From Pyropia haitanensis (taxonomy: Eukaryota > Rhodophyta > Bangiophyceae > Bangiales > Bangiaceae): DNA of 21,804 bases. Made by a program: the position numbers and the translations under genes. The notes beneath the pieces are model-generated. The model was not told the DNA's origin. It ran no database searches and was given only the letters and a program-made list of their open reading frames with translations. Shown here one piece after another: positions 10,068 through 17,901 of the stretch. The DNA lies in contig SDUX01000146.1 in the NCBI GenBank assembly GCA_008729055.1, forward strand, positions 1 through 21,804, in the 5' to 3' direction. The stretch's first letter is position 1. Every line of letters begins with the position of its first letter.

Positions 10068-10168
10068 GGCGCGTGGGGCCAGCCGCGCGGCGCTACGAGC
10101 GCCGCACACCGTCCCCCCCCCGTTTGGGGCTTTCTGGTGGGGCGCCTTGGGGCGCACACGCCCACCCT

Positions 10169-10205
10169 TGCTTTGTTCTGAGAGCCCATGCTTTGTTTTG
10201 AGAGC
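10169..10205 (+). repeat. Two 17-bp direct repeats upstream of a TATA box
   Basis: TGCTTTGTTYTGAGAGC occurs at 10169-10185 and 10189-10205 with one difference, at a 20-bp period, about 70-100 bases before the TATA box. The arrangement suggests paired activator sites, but no factor is recognised. Confidence 0.6.
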
Positions 10206-10246
10206 TTTGGTGCCGTCCACCGGCACGACGGGCAATTGCATGCTTT

Positions 10247-10280
10247 GGGGCACCCTGGGTGCCCCCCTGGGGGTATATAA
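10247..10280 (+). promoter_or_regulatory. Core promoter: dyad plus TATA box for the zinc-finger gene
   Basis: TATATAA is at 10274-10280. Nine bases upstream is a perfect 9-1-9 dyad, GGGGCACCCTGGGTGCCCC (10247-10265), which is operator-like. A smaller dyad, GTGCCG/CGGCAC, lies near 10210-10226. Transcription would start about 25-35 bases downstream, near 10305. The gene served is inferred to be the zinc-finger gene starting after 10483. A promoter of an unrecognised older repeat is the alternative. Confidence 0.55.
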
Positions 10281-10483
10281 TGCGTGAGTGTGGGCGCCAC
10301 CGGGAGAGACCTCGGGGGAACAACCACAGACAGAGAGACAAAGACCTCCTTTACCTTCGACCCCCTCGACCCTCACCGACGTCACGCCCATCCTCTTCCC
10401 CACCCCCATCACCGTCATCCCACCCGTCACCTTCCCCGCGCCCGGCATCCTCATTGGTGCACGGGTTGCTGACACCGGCGCCA

Positions 10484-10760
10484 GTACGTTGAGGGCTGCC
10501 CGTGTGTGGGTGGTGCCTCACATGTGGTAGCTTCAGGTAGTTTGACTTCCTCTTGGCGGTGACGTTGCGATTCCGTCCTGGATTTGGCCCTCCCTGTGTT
10601 TGTGCACTCGTACTGCCCCCTGTGTTCGGCGTGCCTCGGGCATTGTAATACGAACGCAGCGGGTTCCACGAATCACACCGAAAGAACACTGCCCTGACAC
10701 TGCCCTGGTGGCCCCTGTCACGGTTTTTTTTCTTTTGGTCGACTGATTGTCAAAACCCAG
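10484..10760 (+). other. Probable 277-nt intron in the 5' part of the zinc-finger gene
   Basis: Donor CCA|GTACGT at 10484, a branch-like CTGAT at 10743-10747 preceded by a T-rich tract, and acceptor CCCAG at 10756-10760. Joining exon base A (10483) to TG (10761) creates an ATG in the frame of the downstream exon, in the context GCGCC-ATG-AG. No ATG precedes that exon otherwise. This is inferred from sequence signals only. Confidence 0.4.
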
Positions 10761-10832
10761 TGAGTGCCAAATCAGGTTCGGAATTTTCTTCCTCGGCGTT
10801 GGCGGACGCCCCGACTTCCTCGGCGGCGACGG

Positions 10833-10872
10833 CGCGCCCCCCGACGGCGCGCGGCACCCCGGCGGCGCGCGG
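10833..10872 (+). repeat. GC-rich tandem coding repeat (18-bp unit), left part
   Basis: Degenerate 18-bp units of the type CGCGGCACCCCGGCGGCG encode Arg-Gly-Thr-Pro/Ala-Ala-Ala. They continue on the other side of element C at 20486-20540. The insertion landed within this array. A repeat of this kind is prone to length change. Confidence 0.65.
10868..10872 (+). repeat. Target site duplication of element C, left copy
   Basis: CGCGG lies immediately before the LTR start TGTAGCG. The identical CGCGG follows the 3' LTR at 20486-20490. Five bases is normal for Ty3/gypsy integrases. The setting is GC-repetitive, so a chance match is possible, but frame continuity across the site supports it. Confidence 0.85.
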
Positions 10873-11494
10873 TGTAGCGTTTGGGGCCTCTGGTGGCGGC
10901 CTGACGAGGCCTACGTTGCGGCGGTCCCGCGTTACCTGGCGGCCCGCGGTGGCATGGTGGCGGACTCGATCCGGGTGGCGGTTGTGGCGGCCCTTCCCCC
11001 TGGTTGGACTTGGTGGCCTGCTACTTACGGTTTCTCTTGCATTTGTTCTGATCGATTTTCACTGCGTGATTTCGTGCTTTTCGCCCTTTTTTCCCATTGG
11101 GTTTTTGGGCGGATTGCATCTGTGTGAGGGTTTTTCGCTTGCATCTGAGTGGAGGGATTTTAGCGTGGAGCGGGGTGCCCCGGCGGGGCAGGTGCACGCT
11201 GGCACTTGGCCCGCTGGAGGCGCCCCTGAGAGGGGGCGCCCTGGTGGCCCCTCGGGGGGTGGTGTGGAGAGCTCTTAGGGGCTTGGCCCGCGGGCCACGC
11301 GAGATCCTTCTTGTAAAACAACGTTGCTTTGGGTTCTCCTTCCCCTTGGGCTTTAGCCTTTTCCCTTACCTCTGGCTGTTGAGGTGGGCAAGTGTGTGTG
11401 GGACTCCCTGGCCCGTTCCTTCTGGTAGCCCTCTGTTCTCTGGCGGTGGCGACGCGGGGCGGACAAGGGCCGCAGAACGGCCAATAACGCTACA
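10873..11494 (+). repeat. 5' LTR of element C (622 bp)
   Basis: Bounded by TGTAGCG and CGCTACA. It contains an 8-bp-stem hairpin (GGCGCCCC, 6-nt loop; 11219-11240) and a perfect 14-bp palindrome TGGCCCGCGGGCCA (11284-11297), both present in all three LTR copies here. There is no clear TATA box; CCAAT lies 9 bases before the end. The gag frame is open back into the LTR but without an ATG, so I do not count it as coding. Confidence 0.97.
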
Positions 11495-11498
11495 TAAA

Positions 11499-11510
11499 TG
11501 GTGGAGCAGC
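11499..11510 (+). other. Putative tRNA primer binding site, element C
   Basis: TGGTGGAGCAGC begins 4 bases after the LTR. It would pair with a tRNA 3' end ...GCTGCTCCACCA. The donor tRNA was not identified. The remaining leader (11511-11645) has a pyrimidine tract ending TTTTGTAG at 11568, resembling a 3' splice site. Confidence 0.6.
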
Positions 11511-11645
11511 AGAGGAGGGGCAACATCATCTCCTGAACCAGGACGCCCTTCTCCTTTTTCTTTTGTAGCGGGCCATCTTTGTTCTTCGGTTCCTGTTCTT
11601 CTCTTGAGCTACAAGGGGCCTACCAGTCGAGTGTCGACGGCCAAC

Positions 11646-13337
11646 ATGGCGGATCTCCCTCCCGGTGGCAGGGGCCGCGGTGCGCCGTCGGACGTGTCCC
11701 GAGTTACTCCTGCGGGTGGCGGAGGCCCCACGGCCGGTCGTGGTCGTGGTGGGCCAACGGGGATTCCCCTCCGCCGCTCTCTTACTCCGCCCTACGGGGG
11801 GCCTCGCCGTGGCTCTCCATCTTTGGGGCCAATTGAACTACGGTCGGTCCTCGATGACTTTCGGACGGACATCTTGGCCGAGGTGTCCCGCGCGGTGACG
11901 GCCAGCCAAGCCGCCATCACGCCGTCGGTTGCTGAGGATCAAGTGGGCCAACCGGCGGAAGCCGGTGGGTCCCGCACAAGCAAGAAGGAGGGTGGCCCCA
12001 AGGCCCGACGCCGCTCGCGGCGTCGCCGACACTCCTCGTCGGGCTCTTCTGGGGAGTCGTCGTCCTCGTCGGCCAACGAGGATGACGTGGGCCGTCATGA
12101 TCAAGGTGAATCGCCGTCCTCCGCAGGCCCTCCAGTTATCGCGGCGGCCGACGATCGCTTTTCGCGTGTGCTGGACTACAACACCTACCGCCTCCGGAAC
12201 CGGATCGAGGCCTATGGGGCCAAGGAAGCCGGCAAGGTGGGGCGGATGGCCAAGAACATGAAACACTCTTTTGGGGGCTTTCCTCCCTTTTCGGGTAAGG
12301 AGCCTTTGAAGGTCTTCTCATGGCTTCGCAAGTTTACCAAGGCCTGCGACGACAACGGTGTTTCGGAGGGGATGGCCGTCTACGTGGTTCCCCACTTCCT
12401 TTCCGGGGACGCGGAGGCCCGATACACGCGGGCCCTCCCTGACTCTACGGGTGCCACAAGCGGGGCGGCCATCACTTCCTACCCCGAGGCCATCAACTGG
12501 TTCTTGGAGACCTACGCGGAGCCCCACACGTTGGCCCTGGCGCAGGACAAATATAGTCGGGCGACCAAGGAGGCCGACGAGTCCGTCGAGGCCTTTTCCC
12601 TTCGGCTGCGTGGCCTGTCGGAGTCCTGCGGGAATATCCACTCGGAGGGCACCATGAAGCAGCAGCTTATTCAAGGCCTACCGGAGTTCCTTCGGACGGA
12701 CGCGTTTGTCTACAACGAGCCCTCGTGCACCTACCAGAGGCTGGTCACCTATACGGCCGGCAAGTTCAAGGCGGCCAAGGAGGTGATTGAGTTGGCCAAG
12801 GGGGGCTCCAAGGAGTCGGATGGAGGCCGACGGTCTTCGTTTGGCCCCCGCCCGGCGACCCCCCGGCCACGACTTCCAATGATGGCCATGGATGCGATGG
12901 AAGGCCGTCAAGAGATTGATCAAGGCACGTCGGGCCGACGGGATGGACGGGCGACTTCGTCCGAGTGGGCGTATGAGCCCGCCACTCGTCGTCACCTGGC
13001 GGCTCGGACGCCGGAGGCCCGTGGGCCTCTACGTTGCTACGTGTGCTGGGAGGCCGGTCACATGGCCCACCAGTGCCCCAAGTTGTCGGCCGTCCAGCGC
13101 GACCAAGTGGTGAAGGCCCGCGACGCCTTCCTCAACTCTACGCGGGGCCACAAGAAGGTGGCCGACGAGGCCAGCTACCGCGCGCAGCGGGACGTCAATC
13201 GACGGACCCGCATCGCCGTGGTGCAGGCCCTAGTGGACGGGATTGATCAGTCCGACGAGGAGGAGAACGCCCGTCGGGAGGCCCACGTGACGCGGGCCAA
13301 GCCGGCCGGCCCTCCCCCGTCGTCGGGGGAAGCCTAG
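11646..13337 (+). CDS. gag: Element C Gag polyprotein
   Basis: 563 residues from the first ATG after the LTR, in AAC-ATG-G context. Order of parts: Arg-Gly-rich N-terminus (1-60); linker; basic Arg/Lys block (KARRRSRRRRH) running into a Ser-rich acidic stretch (about 108-150), which could act as a nuclear signal or RNA contact; capsid region (about 208-385, with the FSGKEPLKVFSWLRKF start and the SVEAFSLRLRGL segment); a Gly/Pro/Arg linker; and a CCHC knuckle (C464-C467-H472-C477) followed by a basic and acidic tail. It assembles particles and packages element RNA. It ends at TAG 13335-13337, inside the frameshift cassette. The reading frame is intact. Confidence 0.93.
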   Translation: MADLPPGGRGRGAPSDVSRVTPAGGGGPTAGRGRGGPTGIPLRRSLTPPYGGPRRGSPSLGPIELRSVLDDFRTDILAEVSRAVTASQAAITPSVAEDQVGQPAEAGGSRTSKKEGGPKARRRSRRRRHSSSGSSGESSSSSANEDDVGRHDQGESPSSAGPPVIAAADDRFSRVLDYNTYRLRNRIEAYGAKEAGKVGRMAKNMKHSFGGFPPFSGKEPLKVFSWLRKFTKACDDNGVSEGMAVYVVPHFLSGDAEARYTRALPDSTGATSGAAITSYPEAINWFLETYAEPHTLALAQDKYSRATKEADESVEAFSLRLRGLSESCGNIHSEGTMKQQLIQGLPEFLRTDAFVYNEPSCTYQRLVTYTAGKFKAAKEVIELAKGGSKESDGGRRSSFGPRPATPRPRLPMMAMDAMEGRQEIDQGTSGRRDGRATSSEWAYEPATRRHLAARTPEARGPLRCYVCWEAGHMAHQCPKLSAVQRDQVVKARDAFLNSTRGHKKVADEASYRAQRDVNRRTRIAVVQALVDGIDQSDEEENARREAHVTRAKPAGPPPSSGEA

Positions 13338-16300
13338 CGGGGAGTGGGTTTTCGCCTACTCCCCGCCCCTGGGATAGAACCTGCACGCCTACTACGTTTG
13401 CATCTACGACTTCCCGTTGCCCTCCTGTACTCCGCCGTCGGGCCCCTGCTTTTGGGCCGGAGGAGTACCATCGTGGGGCCCCCTATGCGTTTAAGGGGAC
13501 CCTCCTTGTTCTTCGTAAGAGAAACTTTGAGATTGAGACGGCCATCCAGTTGACTCATCGGCACAAGGCCCAACCAACCCGGGCAGTCTTGGACACCGGC
13601 GCGGGCCCAAGCGTTATCCGTGAGGACTTCCTTCCTGAGGGCTGGCGGCGCTATGCTTACCGGCCCCCGAAGTCAACCCGAGTGTGCGACGCCTCGGGGC
13701 AACTACTACGGGCCTGCGCGGTGCTCGAGACGACCGTCCTCGTGGAGGGAAAGGCCATGGTGTTTTCCTTCTTGGTTGTCAAGGCTCTCTCCGTCCCTGT
13801 TATCCTCGGGATGGACTTCCAGAAGGAGTACGTGAAGGCCATCTACCCGGGGACGGAGGCCGTCCAGTGGTATGACGGTTCCCTCACTTCGGCCGTCAGG
13901 GCGTGGACGGGCAAGGAACAAGCGGCCCCGCAGCAGAGGGCCCCTTCCCTACGACTTGACCCGGCCGCCCTAAGTCTTTCCCGGTCGGTCACCGTGGAGC
14001 CCTACTCTGTCCAGGCTGTCTTTGGCCATTGCGGGACGACGGGGCGGTGCCTACTACGGGAACGGCCAGCCAAGATGGCCGAGAAGGGGATTTTATTACA
14101 CAACGCGTTGGCCGACGTCAAGGCCCGACGAGACTTCCGGTTCTACTTGACCAACATCACCGCGAGGCCTGTCAACCTCCCCAAGGGCTTTGTCGTGGGC
14201 CTTGTTGAGCCCTACCACGGGCCCGTTTTTGAGGCCGACGATGGGACGAGCTCACCCCTCGGTGAAGGGGCCGACACGGTAGCAGAGGTGACGCAAGGGC
14301 CGGAGGCTGACGGTGGTGGATCGCATGGGCCCATTCTCAACCCAGAACAGGCCCCCGACGCTCCTCCCCCGCCGGACGAATCCGCGGCCCAACGTCAAGA
14401 CGGCCCCAAGTTGCCACGGGTGGCCTACGAATTGATCCCCCCCGAGTTGCATGAGGCCGTCCGAGATTTGGTCGGCCGCTACCAAGGATTATGGGACGGG
14501 ACTCTGGGCCGCATGGACATCACGCCGCACCGGATCACGTTGGCCCCGGGGTCTCGACCCGTGCGTTCACAACCTTACCGGACGGGCCTCTACCACCGAG
14601 GGCTCATCGCGGACCAAGTGGCCAAGCAACTTAAGCTGGGCGTCATCGAGCCTTCGCAGGCCGAGTGGTCCTTCCCGGTGGTCATCGTCCCCAAGCCCGA
14701 CGGGTCTCCGAGGTTCTGCGTGGACTACAGAAGGCTCAACGACATGACGGTCAAAGACACGTACCCTCTGCCCAGGATGGACGATTGTATTGACTTCTTG
14801 GGCGAGGCCACCGTGTTCTCCGTGTTGGACTGTAACATGGGCTATTGGCAGATCCCGGTGGCCGTCGAGGACCAGGACAAGACCACGTTTACGTGCCACG
14901 AGGGGACCTACAGATATGTTCGCCTTCCCTTCGGCCTCACCAATGCACCCGCGACCTTCCAGCGGGCCATCGACATGCTCCTCGCGGGCCTCAAGTGGAA
15001 ATCCGTGCTTGTCTACCTGGACGACGTGATCGTCTTCTCAAGATCGGCCCAAGAGCACGTGGGCCACCTGGAGGAGGTCCTCTCTTTGATTGCGAAGGCC
15101 GGCATATCCCTCAAGGCCAGCAAGTGCTTCCTCTTCCAGGAGGAGGTCGAGTATCTGGGCCACATCGTCGGCAAGGGCCACGTCAGGGTGAACGAGAAGA
15201 ACCTCGTGGGGCTACGGAAAGCCGAGCCCCCAACGACCAAGAAGAGCCTGCGAAGTTTCCTTGGCATGTGTAATGTCTATCGGAGGTTTGTGAAGGACTA
15301 CGCCGCCGTCGCCAGGCCGTTGACGGCCCTCACAAGTTCTAAGGTGGCCGACCCGCTGCCCAAGTTCAATGAGGAGCAGGTCAAGGCCTTCGAAGATCTC
15401 AAGTGGCGGCTGACCCACACGCCCATTTTGGCCTTGCCGCGACGGACGGGCCAATACACCGTAGACACCGACGCCAGTGCGGCCCAAGTGGGCTGCGTCC
15501 TGCTTCAAGAGCAGCCCGGAGGCGGCCACAAGCCCGTCGGGTACTGGAGCAGGCCCCTGTCGTCGGCCGAGAGGAACTACAGCACGACGGAGCGGGAGTG
15601 CCTCGCCGTCGTGTGGGCCCTCTTCCTCCTTCGTCCCTACCTGTTGGGAACTCGGTTTATTGTGCGGACAGACCACACGGCCCTCAAGTGGATGCTCCAC
15701 ATGGACGGGGCTCACGGCCGGTTAGCCCAATGGAGGTTACGGTTGGCCGAGTTTGACTACCTGGTGGAGACCCGGAGCGGGGCGGCCCACCATGCGGCGG
15801 ACACGATGTCGAGGCTGACTACCTCGGGGGCCGACTTGAGCCCCATCTCGGAGGAGATCCCGTGCCTCACACTGGCCAACTTTGCTCGCGGGTGGGTGGC
15901 CCCCGACCCCAAGACCAACAAGGGCTACCCCCCGCTGACGCTCGAGAGGCTTGTGAAGGCCCAATCGACGGACATCCGCTGCCAGTCTGTGAGGGCCGAG
16001 ATGGACAAGAACACCCACTCAAGGTTCGGGGAGACCCCCGATGGCCTACTCGTCCGGCTGAGCCCTTTGGACAAGTCGGTCCAAGTTTATGTGCCGGAGG
16101 GCCTACGCCAAGAAGTTCTCACTCTGGAGCACACACCGGCCCACGCCGGCCATCCCGGGGTCAATAAGATGTACGCCTCCATGCGGCGGACCTACTACTG
16201 GGAGGCCATGGCGGCGGACGTGTACGACTTTGTGGCCAACTGCGATGTGTGCGCGAAGAGCAAGGTTAGGGGCCGTCGACGGACAGCCCCGCTACGCCTC

Positions 16301-16513
16301 TTCCCCGCGTCGGAGGCCCTTGCGGACGTGTGCCTGGATTTGTTGGGCCCACTGCCCACAACGGCCAGCGGCAACCGTTTCCTGTTGGTCATCGTGGACC
16401 GCTTCTCCAAGCTTACGCGGGTGGCCCCCATCCCCGGGAAAACGCGGAGACAGTGGCCTCGGCGTTTTGCGACACGTGGGTGGCCTCCTATGGGCCCCCC
16501 GACACGCTGTTGA
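13247..16513 (+). CDS. pol: Element C pol: protease, RT, RNase H, integrase zinc domain and first catalytic Asp
   Basis: The frame is open from 13247, 90 bases before the gag stop, in -1 phase. No ATG fits, so expression as Gag-Pol by frameshifting is expected. DTGAG of the aspartic protease is at 13592-13606. RT has [23 protein letters not shown] and YLDD (15014-15025). RNase H has DTDAS (15464 onward), TTERECLA and RTDHTAL. Integrase starts with an HHCC site (His 16130, His 16151, Cys 16241, Cys 16250) and the first catalytic Asp (16337, in CLDLLGPL). The frame then fails at an AAAA run (16439-16442), reading off into a stop at 16511-16513. The rest of integrase continues in the next frame. 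The protease to RNase H part appears functional. Confidence 0.92.
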   Translation, partial: SVRRGGERPSGGPRDAGQAGRPSPVVGGSLAGSGFSPTPRPWDRTCTPTTFASTTSRCPPVLRRRAPAFGPEEYHRGAPYAFKGTLLVLRKRNFEIETAIQLTHRHKAQPTRAVLDTGAGPSVIREDFLPEGWRRYAYRPPKSTRVCDASGQLLRACAVLETTVLVEGKAMVFSFLVVKALSVPVILGMDFQKEYVKAIYPGTEAVQWYDGSLTSAVRAWTGKEQAAPQQRAPSLRLDPAALSLSRSVTVEPYSVQAVFGHCGTTGRCLLRERPAKMAEKGILLHNALADVKARRDFRFYLTNITARPVNLPKGFVVGLVEPYHGPVFEADDGTSSPLGEGADTVAEVTQGPEADGGGSHGPILNPEQAPDAPPPPDESAAQRQDGPKLPRVAYELIPPELHEAVRDLVGRYQGLWDGTLGRMDITPHRITLAPGSRPVRSQPYRTGLYHRGLIADQVAKQLKLGVIEPSQAEWSFPVVIVPKPDGSPRFCVDYRRLNDMTVKDTYPLPRMDDCIDFLGEATVFSVLDCNMGYWQIPVAVEDQDKTTFTCHEGTYRYVRLPFGLTNAPATFQRAIDMLLAGLKWKSVLVYLDDVIVFSRSAQEHVGHLEEVLSLIAKAGISLKASKCFLFQEEVEYLGHIVGKGHVRVNEKNLVGLRKAEPPTTKKSLRSFLGMCNVYRRFVKDYAAVARPLTALTSSKVADPLPKFNEEQVKAFEDLKWRLTHTPILALPRRTGQYTVDTDASAAQVGCVLLQEQPGGGHKPVGYWSRPLSSAERNYSTTERECLAVVWALFLLRPYLLGTRFIVRTDHTALKWMLHMDGAHGRLAQWRLRLAEFDYLVETRSGAAHHAADTMSRLTTSGADLSPISEEIPCLTLANFARGWVAPDPKTNKGYPPLTLERLVKAQSTDIRCQSVRAEMDKNTHSRFGETPDGLLVRLSPLDKSVQVYVPEGLRQEVLTLEHTPAHAGHPGVNKMYASMRRTYYWEAMAADVYDFVANCDVCAKSKVRGRRRTAPLRLFPASEALADVCLDLLGPLPTTASGNRFLLVIVDRFSKLTRVAPIPGKTRRQWPRRFATRGWPPMGPPTRC
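13325..13366 (+). promoter_or_regulatory. Candidate programmed -1 frameshift signal, gag to pol (element C)
   Basis: G-GGG-GAA at 13325-13331 in gag phase, spacer GCCTA, then a stem of GCGGGGAGTGGG (13337-13348) with CCTACTCCCCGC (13355-13366) around a TTTTCG loop: 12 pairs, one of them G-T. The gag stop lies between slip site and stem, and pol is the -1 frame across the site. A tRNA-Gly on GGG re-pairs perfectly after slipping, while the GAA tRNA would pair imperfectly with GGA. The geometry agrees with known -1 recoding sites; use is inferred. Confidence 0.65.
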
Positions 16514-17202
16514 CGGATAATGGCCCCCAGTTGGCCTCCACCTTCTTCCGGGGCTTCTGCGGTATGTTGGACATCCGTCACCTGACCTCCACGGCCTACC
16601 ATCCGCAGACGCAAGGCCAAGTGGAACGCTACAATCGGACCATCGTGGCGCAGCTGAAGGCCTACGTGTCGGAGCACCAGAAGTCGTGGGACGAGTTGGT
16701 CTCTGTTCTCTCTTTGGCCTACAACTCCCGGCCGCAGCAGAGCACCGGCGTCGCCCCCTTGGAATTCGCGGCCCCCGAGAGGGTCCGCAACCTCTCCCTC
16801 GAGCGTTTGCCGGCCAGCCCGTACCCCAAGGAGGTCCCCCAGTCACCGCGGGCCGCTCGGGAGTATTATCGGGCCCGCCTGAGGAACCTGACCCACCAGG
16901 TGCGGAAGGCCTTGGCTGCAACGCAGCGGAGGTACAAGCGGGCCTACGACAAGAGGGTGAGGCCCGTCAACAAGACCCTACGTGTGGGTGACTGGGCCTA
17001 CGTCGACGCCAACATCCAACACCCCAAGAAGTTGGACGAGACTGTCTTGGGGCCTTTCCAGATTGTCGGCCGAGACGCCCACACGTTTACGGTTATGATG
17101 GGTGGCCATCCTGAGCGGGTCAGTGGGGACAACGTGGCGCGCGCCCCCACCCGAAGGACCAAGTGGACTCCTCGACCATCCTGCGCGGACCACAAGGCCT
17201 AG
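16441..17202 (+). pseudogene. pol: Element C integrase catalytic core and C-terminal domain, out of frame with upstream pol
   Basis: Continues integrase one frame back from the upstream segment. It has the second catalytic Asp (16516, in LLTDNGPQLAS) and the Glu (16624, in GQVERYNR), separated by the usual 35 residues, then the C-terminal module with GPFQIVGRD. No start codon of its own belongs here. Joined by one base it follows the PIPGK segment without gap or duplication, so the break is a simple one-base absence, or a recoding point, at the AAAA run. Element A shows the same four A at the matching place. The stop at 17200-17202 results from a second one-base absence at 17150-17152 (CCC, where A has CCCC). 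Confidence 0.85.
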
Positions 17203-17552
17203 CGGTGCCGTGGGACCACACCGAGACGGGCCAACAATTTGTTTGGGAGCGCTTCGTGGACTACACGCACGACGAGGAGGGCAAGCTTTGGCTACTCGTG
17301 CGCTGGTGGGGTTACGCGGCCGACGAGGATACCTGGGAGCCCCACGACAGGCTCGACGAGCGCAAGGTGGCCGAATACTGCCGGCGGATGGGCGTCGCGG
17401 TTCCCCCTACGGCCGGCGAGATAAGGGCCCTTTGGGGCCCCCTCTATGAGCTCTGCCATCCGGGCGAAGAGTTGGACGTGGCCGCAGACCCGAGCGACCC
17501 CATGAGTTTGGTGGAGGCCCTCACGATAGACCCGAGCTTTTCGTGGGCCTGA
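17154..17552 (+). pseudogene. pol: Element C chromodomain tail of integrase
   Basis: In the third frame, this carries a chromodomain at about 17238-17388: FVWERFVDYT, then LWLLVRWWGYAADEDTWEP, the aromatic-rich fold with the typical W-x-P end. About 55 further residues end in an acidic tail and TGA. Chromodomains at this place define the chromovirus branch and are thought to read histone marks during integration. Element A carries the extra C that keeps the tail in frame with integrase, so the family's intact pol would end here. A separate protein is unlikely. Confidence 0.85.
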
Positions 17553-17901
17553 GGCGGCCGCGAGGTGGCGACCTTCCAGCTGGACCGCCCGGCTGCACAG
17601 CTGAGTCAAGGGTACTATGGTGCCACCGGTGTTATGTCGGAGAGGCGACGTGCCATGGTCGAAGCCAAGACTGTTCGAAAAGGGGGGCTACTTTTGCCAC
17701 GTGGCCGTCGTCACGCCCATCTTGCTCCCCGGCTTCCATTTCGACCAAGTCCCGCCTTCTTCCGATGCGGTCCGACCGGATTCGGGCCGTTGCAACACTG
17801 TCAAATCAAGGGGCAACTTTATTTGGGGCTGCAACGCACCTGGCGGGATCGATTGCTTACAGTCGTCTCTCTCCCCGGCGGCCTCCTCCCTCCCTCAAGT
17901 G
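17553..17901 (+). other. Non-coding gap between pol and the antisense gene
   Basis: The 349 bases lie between two convergent genes. They include a CACCGGTG palindrome near 17622-17629 and several GCAAC words near 17790-17845. A plus-strand frame runs through here and beyond from 17617, but it has no family resemblance and overlaps the better antisense frame, so I do not call it. Both transcripts might end here; no clear polyadenylation signal is seen. Confidence 0.4.

Larger units (their letters stand above)
10761..10872 (+). pseudogene. Zinc-finger gene, 5' half of coding exon (interrupted by element C)
   Basis: Encodes the N-terminal Ser/Ala/Pro-rich part and the start of a six-residue repeat (RGTPAA type). 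The reading frame is open further upstream through the intron-like region but has no ATG. The likely start codon is formed by splicing (10483 joined to 10761). The last five bases, CGCGG (10868-10872), are the target duplication of element C. Removing C plus one duplication copy makes this half continuous, in frame, with the half at 20491-21016, for a total of about 212 residues. With C present, translation would run into the LTR and add foreign residues. The gene is therefore presumably disabled in this haplotype. Confidence 0.6.

Noticed and set aside
9786..10181. 131-codon frame from 9786
   Set aside because: It lies within the LTR and flank of element B and has no protein-like composition.
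10288..10530. Frame with a VADTGAS string resembling an aspartic protease motif near 10467-10487
   Set aside because: No other protease features, no ATG, and the frame ends soon after. Most likely a chance match in exon 1 and the intron.
11499..11515. Naming the primer tRNA from the primer site
   Set aside because: The acceptor-stem sequence it predicts did not match a tRNA I could name with confidence.
11097..11645. Gag frame open for 183 codons upstream, into the 5' LTR
   Set aside because: It contains no ATG and would start on TTG inside the LTR. Both copies are open here, but they are too similar for that to be evidence.
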